In this document: positions 8,698 to 17,450 of the stretch, piece by piece
Layout: each line of letters opens with the position of its first letter
Numbering within the stretch: the first letter of the stretch is position 1
Assembly (NCBI RefSeq): GCF_001945365.1
Contig: NZ_MSTQ01000006.1
Span: forward strand, 1 to 64,000
Reading direction: 5' to 3'
Source: Pseudomonas reinekei
GTDB lineage: Bacteria; Pseudomonadota; Gammaproteobacteria; Pseudomonadales; Pseudomonadaceae
Length of the DNA: 64,000 nucleotides
The notes under the pieces: generated by a model
Databases searched by the model: none
What the model was told of the DNA's origin: nothing
The model's input: only the letters and a program-made list of their open reading frames with translations
Made by a program: the position numbers and the translations under genes

Positions 8698-9672
8698 TTA
8701 GCCCTTCCAGACTTGCGGGTTCACCAGGTCCTGCGGTCGTTCACCGAGCAGGGCACTGCGCAGGTTGGCCAGGGCGCGATTGGCCATCGCTTCGCGAGTC
8801 TCGTGCGTGGCGGAGCCGATGTGCGGCAAGGTCACCGCGTTTTTCAGCTGGAACAGCGGCGACTCGGCCAGCGGTTCTTTTTCGTAGACATCCAGCCCGG
8901 CGCCACGAATGCGGTTGGTTTGCAGCGCTTCGATCAGCGCTGGCTCGTCCACCACCGGACCACGGGAAATGTTTACCAGAATGGCGTTTGGCTTCATCAG
9001 CGCCAGTTCGCGATGGCTGATCAGGTGTTTGGTTTTTTCGCTCAGCGGCACCACCAAGCACACGAAGTCGGCTTCGGCCAGCAGCTGATCCAGGCTGCGG
9101 AACTGCGCGCCGAGTTCCTGTTCCAGCGCGGTCTTGCGGCTGTTGCCGCTATAGAGGATCGGCATGTTGAAGCCCAGACGACCGCGGCGGGCGATAGCGG
9201 CGCCGATGTTGCCCATGCCGACGATGCCCAGGGTCTTGCCATGCACATCGCAACCGAACAGCTGCGCGCCGACGGTGGCCTGCCATTGGCCAGCCTTGGT
9301 CCAGGCGTCCAGTTCGGCAACGCGGCGGGCGCTGCTCATCAGCAGGGCGAAGGCCAGGTCGGCAGTGCTTTCGGTGAGCACGTCCGGGGTGTTGGTCAGC
9401 ATGATCCCGCGTTCGCTCAGGTACGCCACATCATAGTTGTCGTAGCCCACCGAGACGCTGGACACCACTTCCAGTTTGGCGGCGCTCTCCAGTTGCGCGC
9501 GCCCGAGTTTGCGACCGACGCCGATCAGGCCATGGGCGTGGGGCAGGGCTTCGTTGAACTGGGCATTGATGTCGCCGTTTTTCGGGTTCGGCACGATGAT
9601 ATCGAAATCTTGTTGCAGGCGTTCGACCATCTCAGGCGTGACGCGGCTGAAGGCGAGGACGGTTTTTTTCAT
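8698..9672 (-). CDS. ghrB: D-2-hydroxyacid dehydrogenase (glyoxylate/hydroxypyruvate or 2-ketogluconate reductase)
   Basis: A 324-residue NAD(P)H-dependent D-isomer-specific 2-hydroxyacid dehydrogenase. The Rossmann motif GIVGMGNIGAAIARR lies at about 149-163. The catalytic set is visible: Arg in NISRGPVVDEPAL, Glu in DVYEKEPL and His in LPHIGSATHETR. Overall sequence resembles GhrB/TkrA, which reduce glyoxylate, hydroxypyruvate or 2-ketogluconate to the D-hydroxyacid. The symbol is by similarity; substrate is unproved. It is a single-gene unit. Confidence 0.8.
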   Translation of the reverse strand: MKKTVLAFSRVTPEMVERLQQDFDIIVPNPKNGDINAQFNEALPHAHGLIGVGRKLGRAQLESAAKLEVVSSVSVGYDNYDVAYLSERGIMLTNTPDVLTESTADLAFALLMSSARRVAELDAWTKAGQWQATVGAQLFGCDVHGKTLGIVGMGNIGAAIARRGRLGFNMPILYSGNSRKTALEQELGAQFRSLDQLLAEADFVCLVVPLSEKTKHLISHRELALMKPNAILVNISRGPVVDEPALIEALQTNRIRGAGLDVYEKEPLAESPLFQLKNAVTLPHIGSATHETREAMANRALANLRSALLGERPQDLVNPQVWKG

Positions 9673-9867
9673 GGAGGCGGGCTCGTCGGGCGGGAATGCT
9701 TAGCAAGCTACAAGTTTCAGCTGTTCAGCCGCAAGTCCAAAAGGCGCCGCGGTTGTTTTTAACTGATGACTCACGGCTTGAAGCTTGTAGCGGCCCTTCC
9801 GTTATACTGGCGCCTTTCGCGGCTCGCTGACCGGGCCCGACACTATGCGCAGCACCCCGGAGCTTTC

Positions 9868-10104
9868 ATGACTTCCCCGAAACAACCGCCGGTCGACGAC
9901 GTCCCGAGCGACAGCATCGACACCGGCACCGACAGCGAAACCAAAGCCGAAATCCCGGCGTTCAAGTTCCCGTTCAAGCCGGGTGAACTGACGTCCGCCA
10001 AGGGCTCCAGCCAGCCGTGGTACAAGAACGGCGCCAAGAACGGCCACACCAAGACCCCAGGCATGGCGCCTCCGGGGACTCGGCGTTCGATGGGTAAGCG
10101 TTAA
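9868..10104 (+). CDS. Small conserved hypothetical protein
   Basis: A 78-residue hydrophilic, probably disordered protein, rich in Pro, Lys, Ser and Gly. It starts at the ATG after a GGAG ribosome site at 9858-9861. The N-terminal half is acidic (DDVPSDSIDTGTD) and the C-terminal half basic with a KR end (PGTRRSMGKR). No domain is recognised. The pattern of a small Pseudomonas conserved protein with good ribosome site and normal codon use supports it being real. The longer upstream frame lacks a ribosome site. Confidence 0.6.
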   Translation: MTSPKQPPVDDVPSDSIDTGTDSETKAEIPAFKFPFKPGELTSAKGSSQPWYKNGAKNGHTKTPGMAPPGTRRSMGKR

Positions 10105-10134
10105 GCGCCAGGACTTGCATCGCTCAATCTGCCG

Positions 10135-10217
10135 CCATCGCGAGCAATCTCGCTGCCACATGTGATCGCATTCTCATGAAAGAACGCGTCACCCTGTGGG
10201 AGCTTGCTCGCGATGAG
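10135..10217. repeat. REPIN (two inverted REP sequences)
   Basis: REP half-sites CATCGCGAGCAATCTCGC and GGGAGCTTGCTCGCGATG face each other over a spacer with TTCTCATGAAAGAACGCG, like the REPIN at 6635-6722. It lies between convergent genes. Confidence 0.7.
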
Positions 10218-10243
10218 GCCATCATTGGCGCAGAAGTTTTGGT

Positions 10244-10993
10244 TCAAGCCGCCCGCAATGAAATAAACGCATAGTTCGTCTGCGCATCTGTCGCCACCTG
10301 CGCTCCGGCCGCAACAACCTGCCCGGCAATCTCTTCTCCCGAGACATGGAACTGCCACTCGCTGCTCCACTCTGGCAGTGTCTGCCCGGTCAGTTCGTCG
10401 ATGATCGTTGCGAATTCATTCATGTCCGGCAGATAAGCGGTGAATCCGTCACCTTTCAGCGCGGTGGTTCGAAACCCCAGTAACGCGCAAATCGCGTCCT
10501 TCATGTGGATGTCATCGCGATCGGCCTGGCGGGAACGCATGATCAGCTCCGACAGTTCCCGGTCGGCGAGTTCACCGCCGACTATCAGGTCCGGGCCTTT
10601 TTCCCAGGACTCGGGCGGGCATTCCTTCAATCCCGTGTTGAGCGCTATGTGCGGATTGATTTCCATCGGATAAATGCGACACACCAGGGGCCGACGCTCA
10701 TAGATGCGGCAGCGGTTGTCTTCGTCAAGATTCCGGCAGGGGCCGACGTTGTAGGCCGCGAAGGTGATCGCGACATAGGCATCGGCCTCGGCGCTGCGAA
10801 CCAGGGCCGAGCGGCGTTCAGCGTGTTCACGCTGTTGCACCGGCAAGCCCAGGCCGTTGTTCAGGAAGGCCTCGACCAGCACGATGACTTGGCCACCATC
10901 GGCTGCCCACATGCGGGCCTCAGGCAAGGTCAGGGACACATGATGGTCATTGCAGCATTTGCCGCAGCCTACGCAGGAAAACGTCGTATTCAT
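10244..10993 (-). CDS. YkgJ-family cysteine-cluster protein
   Basis: A 249-residue protein with a CVGCGKCCND motif at residues 7-16 and a second cysteine set CRNLDEDNRC/RPLVCRIYP at about 85-110. This arrangement of CxxCxxxCC plus distal Cys is that of the YkgJ/UPF0153 family, thought to bind Zn or an Fe-S cluster. The C-terminal half has no recognised domain. Function is unknown. It stands alone on the minus strand, with a REPIN just beyond its end. Confidence 0.75.
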   Translation of the reverse strand: MNTTFSCVGCGKCCNDHHVSLTLPEARMWAADGGQVIVLVEAFLNNGLGLPVQQREHAERRSALVRSAEADAYVAITFAAYNVGPCRNLDEDNRCRIYERRPLVCRIYPMEINPHIALNTGLKECPPESWEKGPDLIVGGELADRELSELIMRSRQADRDDIHMKDAICALLGFRTTALKGDGFTAYLPDMNEFATIIDELTGQTLPEWSSEWQFHVSGEEIAGQVVAAGAQVATDAQTNYAFISLRAA

Positions 10994-11076
10994 TGAGCGG
11001 TCAGTCGCATCCGAGGGTATGAATCGGCGACAGAATGCCGCCGTACAAACCGCTATCGAAGCAAGTTATGCGCCAC

Positions 11077-11403
11077 TCACTGCGCCTTGGCCGCCGGGCG
11101 GATGGAGTCCCACTCGGTGACGTAGGCGGTTTTGCTTTTCTTGTTGTACAGGCACAGCTCGGTGCCTTGTGCGCCTTTCATGTGTTTTTGCGGGTACTGG
11201 CCTTGCAGCAGAAGCGCGGTGTAGCCCACCCGATCATCGAATTGCGCGGCGTTGCCGACGGGTTTGGCTTCTTTCAGGCCACTGGCCTTGGTGCAGCTGG
11301 CGAGCACGGTTTTGTCGTAGGCGGCCCAGGCGTCAGGGCTGGAAGCGTAGGCCTGGGAGGTGAGGGCGGTGAGGCAGAGGGTGATCAGGGTGGCGGCTTT
11401 CAT
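11077..11403 (-). CDS. Small exported hypothetical protein
   Basis: A 108-residue protein with a signal peptide MKAATLITLCLTALTSQAYA, cleaved before SSPDAW. The mature part carries two cysteines (ASCTKASGL and TELCLYNKK) that may form a disulfide. I start at the ATG at 11403, ten bases after AAGGA; a TTG three codons earlier is less likely. It resembles uncharacterised Pseudomonas periplasmic proteins. No partner gene is obvious. Function is unknown. Confidence 0.7.
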   Translation of the reverse strand: MKAATLITLCLTALTSQAYASSPDAWAAYDKTVLASCTKASGLKEAKPVGNAAQFDDRVGYTALLLQGQYPQKHMKGAQGTELCLYNKKSKTAYVTEWDSIRPAAKAQ

Positions 11404-11447
11404 GGTTCGCAAATCCTTGGGCAGGTGAGGGCCAAGGTGTGAGTCTG

Positions 11448-11930
11448 TCAGACCGGCACTGGTTCCCGGTGCACCTCACACATTCCGATACTTTCGTACA
11501 AGCGTCGAGCCCGCAGGTTGTCCTCCAGCACCTTCAAATCCACAAAACCTTCTCGCCGCTGCTGAAACACGGTGAAGGCCTGCATCAACAACGCGCGCCC
11601 CAGGCCTTGGCCTCGAGCCCGTGGATGCACCACCAGGTTCTTGATGTAAGCACTGGTCCAGCACTGGCACACGCCAACCACGCCTTCGGCATCCAGGGCG
11701 ACGAAGCACAGGGCGGGATCGTATTCTGGATCGGTTTCAAACCGTTGCTGCCAGCGTTTCAGCGCCGGCACCCGACCGCCACCGTCGCGGTAGCCCAACT
11801 CCATCAAGCGATGGACCGCTTCGCCGAGCTCGGGGCAATACTCGATCAATTGAATGCCGCTCGGCCAGTCGAACACAGGCACAACCTCCGCGAGGTCGCG
11901 CCGCATCAACCAGCAATAGTCCTCGGCCAT
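11448..11930 (-). CDS. GNAT-family N-acetyltransferase
   Basis: A 160-residue GNAT acetyltransferase. The acetyl-CoA-binding motif is KNLVVHPRARGQGLGRALL (about 96-114), and the C-terminal DLKVLEDNLRARRLYESIGM is the usual motif B. The acceptor is not predictable. It lies three bases downstream of cheV on the same strand and is probably co-transcribed with it. Confidence 0.85.
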   Translation of the reverse strand: MAEDYCWLMRRDLAEVVPVFDWPSGIQLIEYCPELGEAVHRLMELGYRDGGGRVPALKRWQQRFETDPEYDPALCFVALDAEGVVGVCQCWTSAYIKNLVVHPRARGQGLGRALLMQAFTVFQQRREGFVDLKVLEDNLRARRLYESIGMCEVHREPVPV

Positions 11931-11933
11931 GAC

Positions 11934-12836
11934 TCAGTGACCCTGTTCGGCCACAGCCTTGGCCGCGTCGATCAGGCACTTGGTCAGTTCCGGCGAAGAG
12001 AACTTGGTCAGCACTGCGTTCGCTCCGGCCAGTCGCGCCTTTTCGCTGTTCATCGCGCTGTCCAGCGAGGTGTGCAGCAGCACGTAGAGGTGCGCGAAGT
12101 CCGGGGTTTCGCGCAGGGTGCGGGTGAAGGCGTAGCCGTCCATCTCGGACATTTCGATGTCGGAGACAATCAGGTTGATCTGCTGCGCGGTGCCTTGCAG
12201 GTCCAGCAGGCAATCGATGGCTTCCTTGGCGCTGCGTGCGGTGTGGCATTGCAAGCCGAGGTTGCGCAGGGTGTGCACCGATTGCTGCAAGGCGACCTGG
12301 CTGTCATCGACCACCAGAATCCGCGCGCTGCCCAATATTTCGGCGTCTTCCATGCTGAGCTCGGTCGGCGCCTGTTCGATCTGCACCGGGGCGATGCCGT
12401 GGATGACTTTTTCGATGTCCAGCACCTGCACCAGCGTGCCGTCGACCGAGGTCACCCCGGTGATGTACGAGCGCCCGCCGCCAGAGCCGAAGGGCGGCGG
12501 GCGGATGTCGGTGGTCAGGCAGTGGACGATCTTGCTCACCGCCTGAACGTGCAGGCCCTGCTTGGAGCGGCTGACATCGGTGACGATCAGGCAACCGCCG
12601 TTCGGATCGTTCAGCGGACGTTCGCCGATGGCACGGCTGAGGTCGATCACCGACAGCGATGCACCGCGCAAGGTGGCGATACCCTTCACGTGCGGGTGCG
12701 ACTCCGGCAGCTTGGTTAGCGCTGGGCAGGGGATGATCTCGCTGACTTTGAGCAGGTTGATCGCCATCAACTTGCCGCTGCGCAAGGTAAACAGCAGAAG
12801 CGAAAGTGAGTCTGCGCGGGCTTTGGTGGAGGACAT
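11934..12836 (-). CDS. cheV: Chemotaxis coupling protein CheV
   Basis: A 300-residue protein with an N-terminal CheW-like domain (about 10-150, including HVKGIATLRGASLSVIDL) and a C-terminal receiver domain (about 165-300, with DDSQVALQ and the phospho-acceptor Asp in NLIVSDIEMSEMDGYAF). CheV couples chemoreceptors to CheA and adapts by phosphorylation. Pseudomonas genomes hold several CheV paralogs. The start at 12836 is five bases after AGAAGG; the 16-residue longer frame is rejected. It is followed closely by the GNAT gene. Confidence 0.88.
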   Translation of the reverse strand: MSSTKARADSLSLLLFTLRSGKLMAINLLKVSEIIPCPALTKLPESHPHVKGIATLRGASLSVIDLSRAIGERPLNDPNGGCLIVTDVSRSKQGLHVQAVSKIVHCLTTDIRPPPFGSGGGRSYITGVTSVDGTLVQVLDIEKVIHGIAPVQIEQAPTELSMEDAEILGSARILVVDDSQVALQQSVHTLRNLGLQCHTARSAKEAIDCLLDLQGTAQQINLIVSDIEMSEMDGYAFTRTLRETPDFAHLYVLLHTSLDSAMNSEKARLAGANAVLTKFSSPELTKCLIDAAKAVAEQGH

Positions 12837-12970
12837 AAAAACCTTCTGTGGAAAAAGGTGGCGGGCGATCGCGGGGATCGCCAACAGCTATCGATGCCGG
12901 GTTATCGACTTGTCGGGCACAGGCTTTAGGTTAATTACCGGCTGCCAGTCAATGGAGCGCCACAGCGGGG

Positions 12971-14521
12971 TTACTTCATGCCCAACCTTTTGGCCATGCG
13001 CCCAAGATTCGCCCGATCCAGCCCTAGCTCACGGGCGGCACTTGCCCAATTGTTGTTGTGACGCTCAAGGCACGCGCCGATCAACTGCCGCTGATAATTC
13101 TCTGTCGCCTCGCGCAAATCACCCGTCACCAAGGCCATCGCGGCGGCGGCTGTTTGCTCGGTCGGGGCTTCGATGCTGCCGTTGGGCAGGTCCAGATCAG
13201 CTGCGCTCAGGCTGAGAATCTTCGGCCGCTCCTTGCAGTTACCCAGGGCCTTCAACGCGCTGCGGCCGATCAGATGTTCCAGCTCGCGCACGTTGCCGGG
13301 CCAGTCGTAGGCGAGCAACGCGGCTTGGGCGTCGCTATTGAGGCGCAGGCTGTTGAGGCCCATGCGCGAACGGTTCTGCTCCAGAAAGTAACCGCTGAGC
13401 AGCAGCACATCGCGGCCCCGGTCACGCAACGCTGGCACTAATAAAGGATAAACACTGAGGCGGTGATAGAAGTCGGCGCGATAGCGGCCGCTGCGCACTT
13501 CCTCGGCCAGGTCGCGGTTGGTCGCAGCGATCAGTCGTACGTCGACCTGATGTTCCTTGTCCGAGCCCAAGCGCTGCAACTGGCCGCTTTGCAACACACG
13601 CAGCAGTTTGGCCTGAACCGTTAACGACAGCTCACCGACTTCATCGAGAAACAACGTGCCGCCGTTGGCCAGCTCGAATTTGCCCCTTCGATCATTCATC
13701 GCTCCGGTGAAGGCGCCGCGCACGTGGCCGAACAATTCACTTTCCACCAGCGTATCGGGCAGCGCGGCGCAGTTGAGGCTGATGATCGGCTTGTCGGCGC
13801 GCGGGGAGGCGGCATGGATGGCCTGTGCCACCAGCTCCTTGCCGACCCCGGTTTCCCCGGTGATCAGCACCGTCAGGTCGCTGCCGCCCACCAGATTGAT
13901 TTCCTCCACCAGCCGTTTGAGCGCTTTGCTCTGGCCAATCATTTCGCGGTTCTGCTGGCCGCTGGCCTGGCGATAGACCTCGGCGCGCTGGTGTTCATCT
14001 TCGACACGATTGTTCAGGCGTTCGATGCGCTCTACGGCGTTGACCGTCGCGGCGGCGAGGCTGGCGAATGCTTCGAGGGCGTCCAGTTCGATCGGTTCGA
14101 ATTGCTCCGGATCGAGGGCGTCGAGGGTCAGCAAACCCCATGGGCGCTCGTCGATCAGCAACGGGCATCCCATGCAATCGTGGACTTCCAGATGTTCATC
14201 GAGGCCATCGACCAAGCCGTCGTACGGATCGGGCATGTCGCTGTCGGCGGCAAAGCGGGTGGGGCCGGGGTTGCTGAGCAGCGCTTCGAAGCGCGGGTGT
14301 TCGCTGACCTTGAAGCGTCGGCCGAGGGTATCGGTGCTCAGGCCGTCGACGGCCAGCGGCACCAGCCATTCGCCATCGAGGCGCAACAAGGCAGCGGCAT
14401 CGCAGGGCAGGAGGGCGCGCATGGCTTCGAGCAGGCGTCGATAGCGCTCGCCTTCCGGCAGTTCGCGGGACAGGTCCGAAACCAGGGGCAATAGGGCGGT
14501 AAGCAATGATTTTGCAGTCAT
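12971..14521 (-). CDS. fhpR: NO-responsive sigma-54 activator (FhpR/NorR)
   Basis: A 516-residue bacterial enhancer-binding protein. The N-terminal GAF domain (about 1-170) in NorR holds a non-haem iron that senses NO. The AAA+ domain (about 195-425) shows Walker A GETGVGKE, the sigma-54 contact loop GAFTGA and Walker [13 protein letters not shown]-terminal Fis-type helix-turn-helix ends [23 protein letters not shown]. It is divergent from the flavohaemoglobin gene, the arrangement of fhpR/fhp in P. aeruginosa. One of three predicted binding sites overlaps its own start codon, suggesting autoregulation. Confidence 0.92.
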   Translation of the reverse strand: MTAKSLLTALLPLVSDLSRELPEGERYRRLLEAMRALLPCDAAALLRLDGEWLVPLAVDGLSTDTLGRRFKVSEHPRFEALLSNPGPTRFAADSDMPDPYDGLVDGLDEHLEVHDCMGCPLLIDERPWGLLTLDALDPEQFEPIELDALEAFASLAAATVNAVERIERLNNRVEDEHQRAEVYRQASGQQNREMIGQSKALKRLVEEINLVGGSDLTVLITGETGVGKELVAQAIHAASPRADKPIISLNCAALPDTLVESELFGHVRGAFTGAMNDRRGKFELANGGTLFLDEVGELSLTVQAKLLRVLQSGQLQRLGSDKEHQVDVRLIAATNRDLAEEVRSGRYRADFYHRLSVYPLLVPALRDRGRDVLLLSGYFLEQNRSRMGLNSLRLNSDAQAALLAYDWPGNVRELEHLIGRSALKALGNCKERPKILSLSAADLDLPNGSIEAPTEQTAAAAMALVTGDLREATENYQRQLIGACLERHNNNWASAARELGLDRANLGRMAKRLGMK

Positions 14522-14572
14522 AGTGACTCCATGTAGTCGGTGTGACTATAGGTCAAGCTGTGTCGTTATGAC
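14517..14572. promoter_or_regulatory. Three FhpR/NorR binding sites
   Basis: Three copies of GTCR-N3-TGAC occur: GTCATAGTGAC (14517-14527), GTCGGTGTGAC (14536-14546) and GTCGTTATGAC (14562-14572). Each fits the GT-N7-AC site of NorR. Three sites upstream of a sigma-54 promoter match the E. coli norVW enhancer design. The first overlaps the fhpR start codon. Confidence 0.85.
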
Positions 14573-14612
14573 TATCAATTTCTTAAAGTGTTGATTTATA
14601 AGGTTTTAATTG

Positions 14613-14629
14613 TTGGCACGGAACCTGAT
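14613..14629 (+). promoter_or_regulatory. Sigma-54 promoter of fhp
   Basis: TTGGCACGGAACCTGAT matches the -24 element TTGGCACG perfectly; the -12 element is imperfect (CTGAT for TTGCA), keeping the key G. It lies 41 bases after the last FhpR site and 49 bases before the fhp start, as expected for NO-induced transcription. Confidence 0.75.
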
Positions 14630-14677
14630 AAGCATAGGGCAACAGTTAAGAAACCCTCGTTGCTCAGGAGTCACTTT

Positions 14678-15859
14678 ATGCTTAGCGTTCAAGACCGTGC
14701 CATCGTTAAATCCACTGTGCCGCTGCTGGAAAGCGGTGGCGAAGCCCTGATTACCCACTTCTATCGCAAGATGCTGTCCGAGTATCCGCAAGTCCGCCCG
14801 TTGTTCAACCAGGCCCACCAGGCCACGGGTGACCAGCCTCGCGCACTGGCCAACGGGGTGTTGATGTACGCACGCCATATCGACCAGCTCGACCAGTTGG
14901 GTGACCTGGTGGCGAAGATCATCAACAAGCACGTGGCCCTGCAGATTCTCCCGGAACACTACCCGATTGTAGGCACCTGCCTGTTGCAGGCAATCGCCGA
15001 AGTGCTCGGCGAAGAAATCGCCACGCCGGAAGTGATCGCTGCCTGGGGCGCGGCTTACGGTCAGCTGGCGGACATCCTGATCGGCGCTGAAACCAGCATC
15101 TATGACCAGAAAGAACAGGCGCCGGGCGGCTGGCGCGGGGCGCGGGAGTTCATTGTCGCGGCCAAGATCGAAGAAAGCGCGGAAATCACCTCGTTCTACT
15201 TCGAACCGGTAGACAAAGGTTTGATTCTGGCCGCCGAACCGGGTCAGTACATCGGCATGAAATTGATCCTTGATGGCGAAGAAATCCGTCGCAACTACTC
15301 GCTGTCGGCCTTGGCAAACAAAGGCCAGTACCGCATCAGCGTCAAGCGCGAGGCCGGTGGTCGCGCCTCCAACTTCCTGCATGATCAATTGCACGTGGGC
15401 TCGACCATCGATCTGTTCCCGCCATCGGGCGAGTTCACCCTGACCGCCAGTGACAAACCGTTGGTGCTGATCAGTGGCGGTGTAGGCATCACCCCGACCC
15501 TGGCGATGCTCGAAGCGGCGCTGCAGACCGAGCGGCCGGTGCACTTCATCCACTGCGCGCGCAACGGCAGCGTTCACGCCTTCCGCGACTGGATCGATGG
15601 ATTGGCCGAGCGTCATCCGCAGCTCAAACGCTTCTACTGCTATGCCGAAGATGACGGCGTGAGCCCGGCGGCGCACAAGGTCGGACTGTTGAGCCTGGAG
15701 CAACTGGGCGAATGGCTGCCGCAAGAGCGCGACGTGGATGCTTATTTCCTCGGGCCGAAAGGCTTCATGGCGGCGATCAAGCGTCACCTCAAAGCCTTGG
15801 GTGTGCCGGAGAAGCAAAGCCGTTACGAGTTCTTTGGCCCGGCTTCGGCGCTGGAGTAA
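14678..15859 (+). CDS. fhp: Flavohaemoglobin, nitric oxide dioxygenase
   Basis: A 393-residue cytoplasmic flavohaemoglobin that oxidises NO to nitrate using O2 and NAD(P)H. The globin domain (1-140) has the key residues Tyr29, Gln53 and proximal His85 (NKHVALQ). The FAD-binding domain follows (about 150-255, RRNYSLSA), then the NAD domain (about 260-390, VLISGGVGITPTLAML). The start follows AGGAG by seven bases; a 30-residue upstream extension is rejected because it runs through the promoter. Control is by FhpR and sigma-54. Confidence 0.95.
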   Translation: MLSVQDRAIVKSTVPLLESGGEALITHFYRKMLSEYPQVRPLFNQAHQATGDQPRALANGVLMYARHIDQLDQLGDLVAKIINKHVALQILPEHYPIVGTCLLQAIAEVLGEEIATPEVIAAWGAAYGQLADILIGAETSIYDQKEQAPGGWRGAREFIVAAKIEESAEITSFYFEPVDKGLILAAEPGQYIGMKLILDGEEIRRNYSLSALANKGQYRISVKREAGGRASNFLHDQLHVGSTIDLFPPSGEFTLTASDKPLVLISGGVGITPTLAMLEAALQTERPVHFIHCARNGSVHAFRDWIDGLAERHPQLKRFYCYAEDDGVSPAAHKVGLLSLEQLGEWLPQERDVDAYFLGPKGFMAAIKRHLKALGVPEKQSRYEFFGPASALE

Positions 15860-15902
15860 CCGGTTTGCCGCGCAGAGCGTCACGGCTCTGCGCGGCACCT
15901 TT

Positions 15903-15972
15903 ATCGCGAGCAAGCTCGCTTCCCCCGGGGCCGCGCCGCAAGCAACCCTGGGGAAGCGAGCTTGCTCGCGAT
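15903..15972. repeat. REPIN / inverted repeat after fhp
   Basis: ATCGCGAGCAAGCTCGCTTCCCC (15903-15925) is repeated in inverted form ending at 15972, making a long stem of over 20 bp around a short loop. It may end fhp transcription, although no T-tract follows. Confidence 0.75.
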
Positions 15973-16112
15973 TGCTTCACCTCGGTTTCATTTCTTGAAA
16001 CCTTCAAAAGTTAATCCCTTCTTAACCCGCTTATCGTCTATTCCCCCGACATCCCCCGGCACGCGCCCAGCGTGTAGACTGGCGGGCATTCGATACCTTG
16101 AAGGGAAACGCG

Positions 16113-16622
16113 ATGAGCGAGGAAACAATGCGGTTGGGCCGTGAACGGCGCTTTCTGGTGTTGCTGGGCATCATCTGCCTGGCGTTGATCGGCGGCGCGC
16201 TGTACATGCAGATCGTACTGGGCGAGGCGCCATGCCCGCTGTGCATCCTGCAGCGTTATGCGTTGCTGTTGATCGCGATTTTCGCCTTTATCGGCGCGGC
16301 CATGCGCAACCGTCGCAGCATCACGATTTTTGAGACCCTGGTGGTGATTTGCGCACTTGCCGGCGTCGGTGTGGCGGGGCATCACGTCTATACGCAGTTC
16401 TACCCGGCCGTCAGCTGTGGCATTGATGTGCTGCAACCGATTGTGGACGGTTTGCCGCTGGCGAAGATCTTCCCGCTGGGCTTCCAGGTCGATGGTTTCT
16501 GCTCCACGCCATACCCGCCGATTCTCGGTTTGTCGCTGGCGCAGTGGGCCTTGGTGGCCTTTGTGCTGGTAGTGATTCTGGTGCCGCTGCTGACCATCCG
16601 TAACCGCAAAGCGCTGCACTGA
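16113..16622 (+). CDS. dsbB: Disulfide bond formation protein DsbB
   Basis: A 169-residue inner-membrane protein with four helices. The first periplasmic pair is CPLC (in EAPCPLCILQRYALL). The second pair lies in AVSCGIDVLQP and DGFCSTPYP. DsbB reoxidises periplasmic DsbA and passes electrons to ubiquinone. The start ATG follows GAAGGG by eight bases. It lies upstream of the quinol oxidase operon but is cut off from it by a strong terminator and about 800 bases. Confidence 0.9.
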   Translation: MSEETMRLGRERRFLVLLGIICLALIGGALYMQIVLGEAPCPLCILQRYALLLIAIFAFIGAAMRNRRSITIFETLVVICALAGVGVAGHHVYTQFYPAVSCGIDVLQPIVDGLPLAKIFPLGFQVDGFCSTPYPPILGLSLAQWALVAFVLVVILVPLLTIRNRKALH

Positions 16623-16656
16623 GATTCTCCATCCCATGGTTTTGTAGAACAAAAAA

Positions 16657-16695
16657 ACGCCCCGGTCCTCACAGAGAGGGCCGGGGCGTTTTTGT
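16657..16695 (+). terminator. Rho-independent terminator after dsbB
   Basis: AACGCCCCGG pairs with CCGGGGCGTT, extended by further pairs around a short loop, and is followed by a T-tract. The stem is preceded by a run of A, so it could also work on the other strand. Confidence 0.9.
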
Positions 16696-17450
16696 GTTTT
16701 CAAAGGTCCGCGAAAAAGACCCTGACGCGCGGCAATAAGAGGTGCGACATGTGTGCGACATGTTGTCACATCTTGAGTGGCGCAGCAGCGCTCAAGGCAG
16801 CGGATTGGCACGCGATGTTGCAATGAAATCGGACTGTTTCGCGGGATGTCGACTTGGCCCGTTACCTGTCTGAAACAGGCAGTTTTAACACGGTCTGGCG
16901 ATTTGCCGGAGCCCTTGTCAGATGGGGGCTGGGGCCAGGTGGAGTGTCGTCGCCGAGGCATTGATACTGTCTGAAATGGGTGTGGTAGACCTACATTTTT
17001 TGGTGTTTTTGTTGAGAATTAATTTCGATAAGATGCGCCGCTTTTACGTATTCGGCGAAGCATTGTTGCGACTCGGGATATAAATTATTTCGGGATGAGA
17101 CATGGTTTAAAAAACGCTACATAACTACAATCGCCCGCACTGAATTCCCGGCGCTGCTCACCCTTAAAAGTGTTTGAGCAGAATCAGGGTGTCGAGAGGC
17201 CGGGCGGCTTCATGCGACTCCCAGGTGTCGGTGCCTCCAACTATCCGCACCAAATGGAATTGGTCTGTAACAAGGCCTTTGACCACGAATTCGAATAAGA
17301 ACTCACCGCTGGCCCAGGATTTGTCGAAACGCGTCTGACGCTCGACGGGCAGCCCTTATTCAATCCAAAGAAAATGCCAACCCTTGGCAGGGTGAAGTGT
17401 TGGCGATCAAAACCCAACTGCATTGCGCAAGCTGCTTTAGAGGTCGTGAG
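16696..17450. promoter_or_regulatory. Long non-coding leader and promoter region of cyo
   Basis: About 750 bases hold no credible gene. The segment 16975-17130 is AT-rich relative to its surroundings and is the likely promoter area. A weak Fur-like match (GAGAATTAATTTCGATAAG, near 17015-17033) fits only about 10 of 19 positions and I do not call it. A hairpin GCCAAC/GTTGGC (17376-17404) lies 47 bases before cyoA. A long 5' leader with possible post-transcriptional control is likely. Confidence 0.5.

Noticed and set aside
17015..17033. Fur-box-like sequence before cyoA
   Set aside because: Only about 10 of 19 positions match and the dyad is poor.
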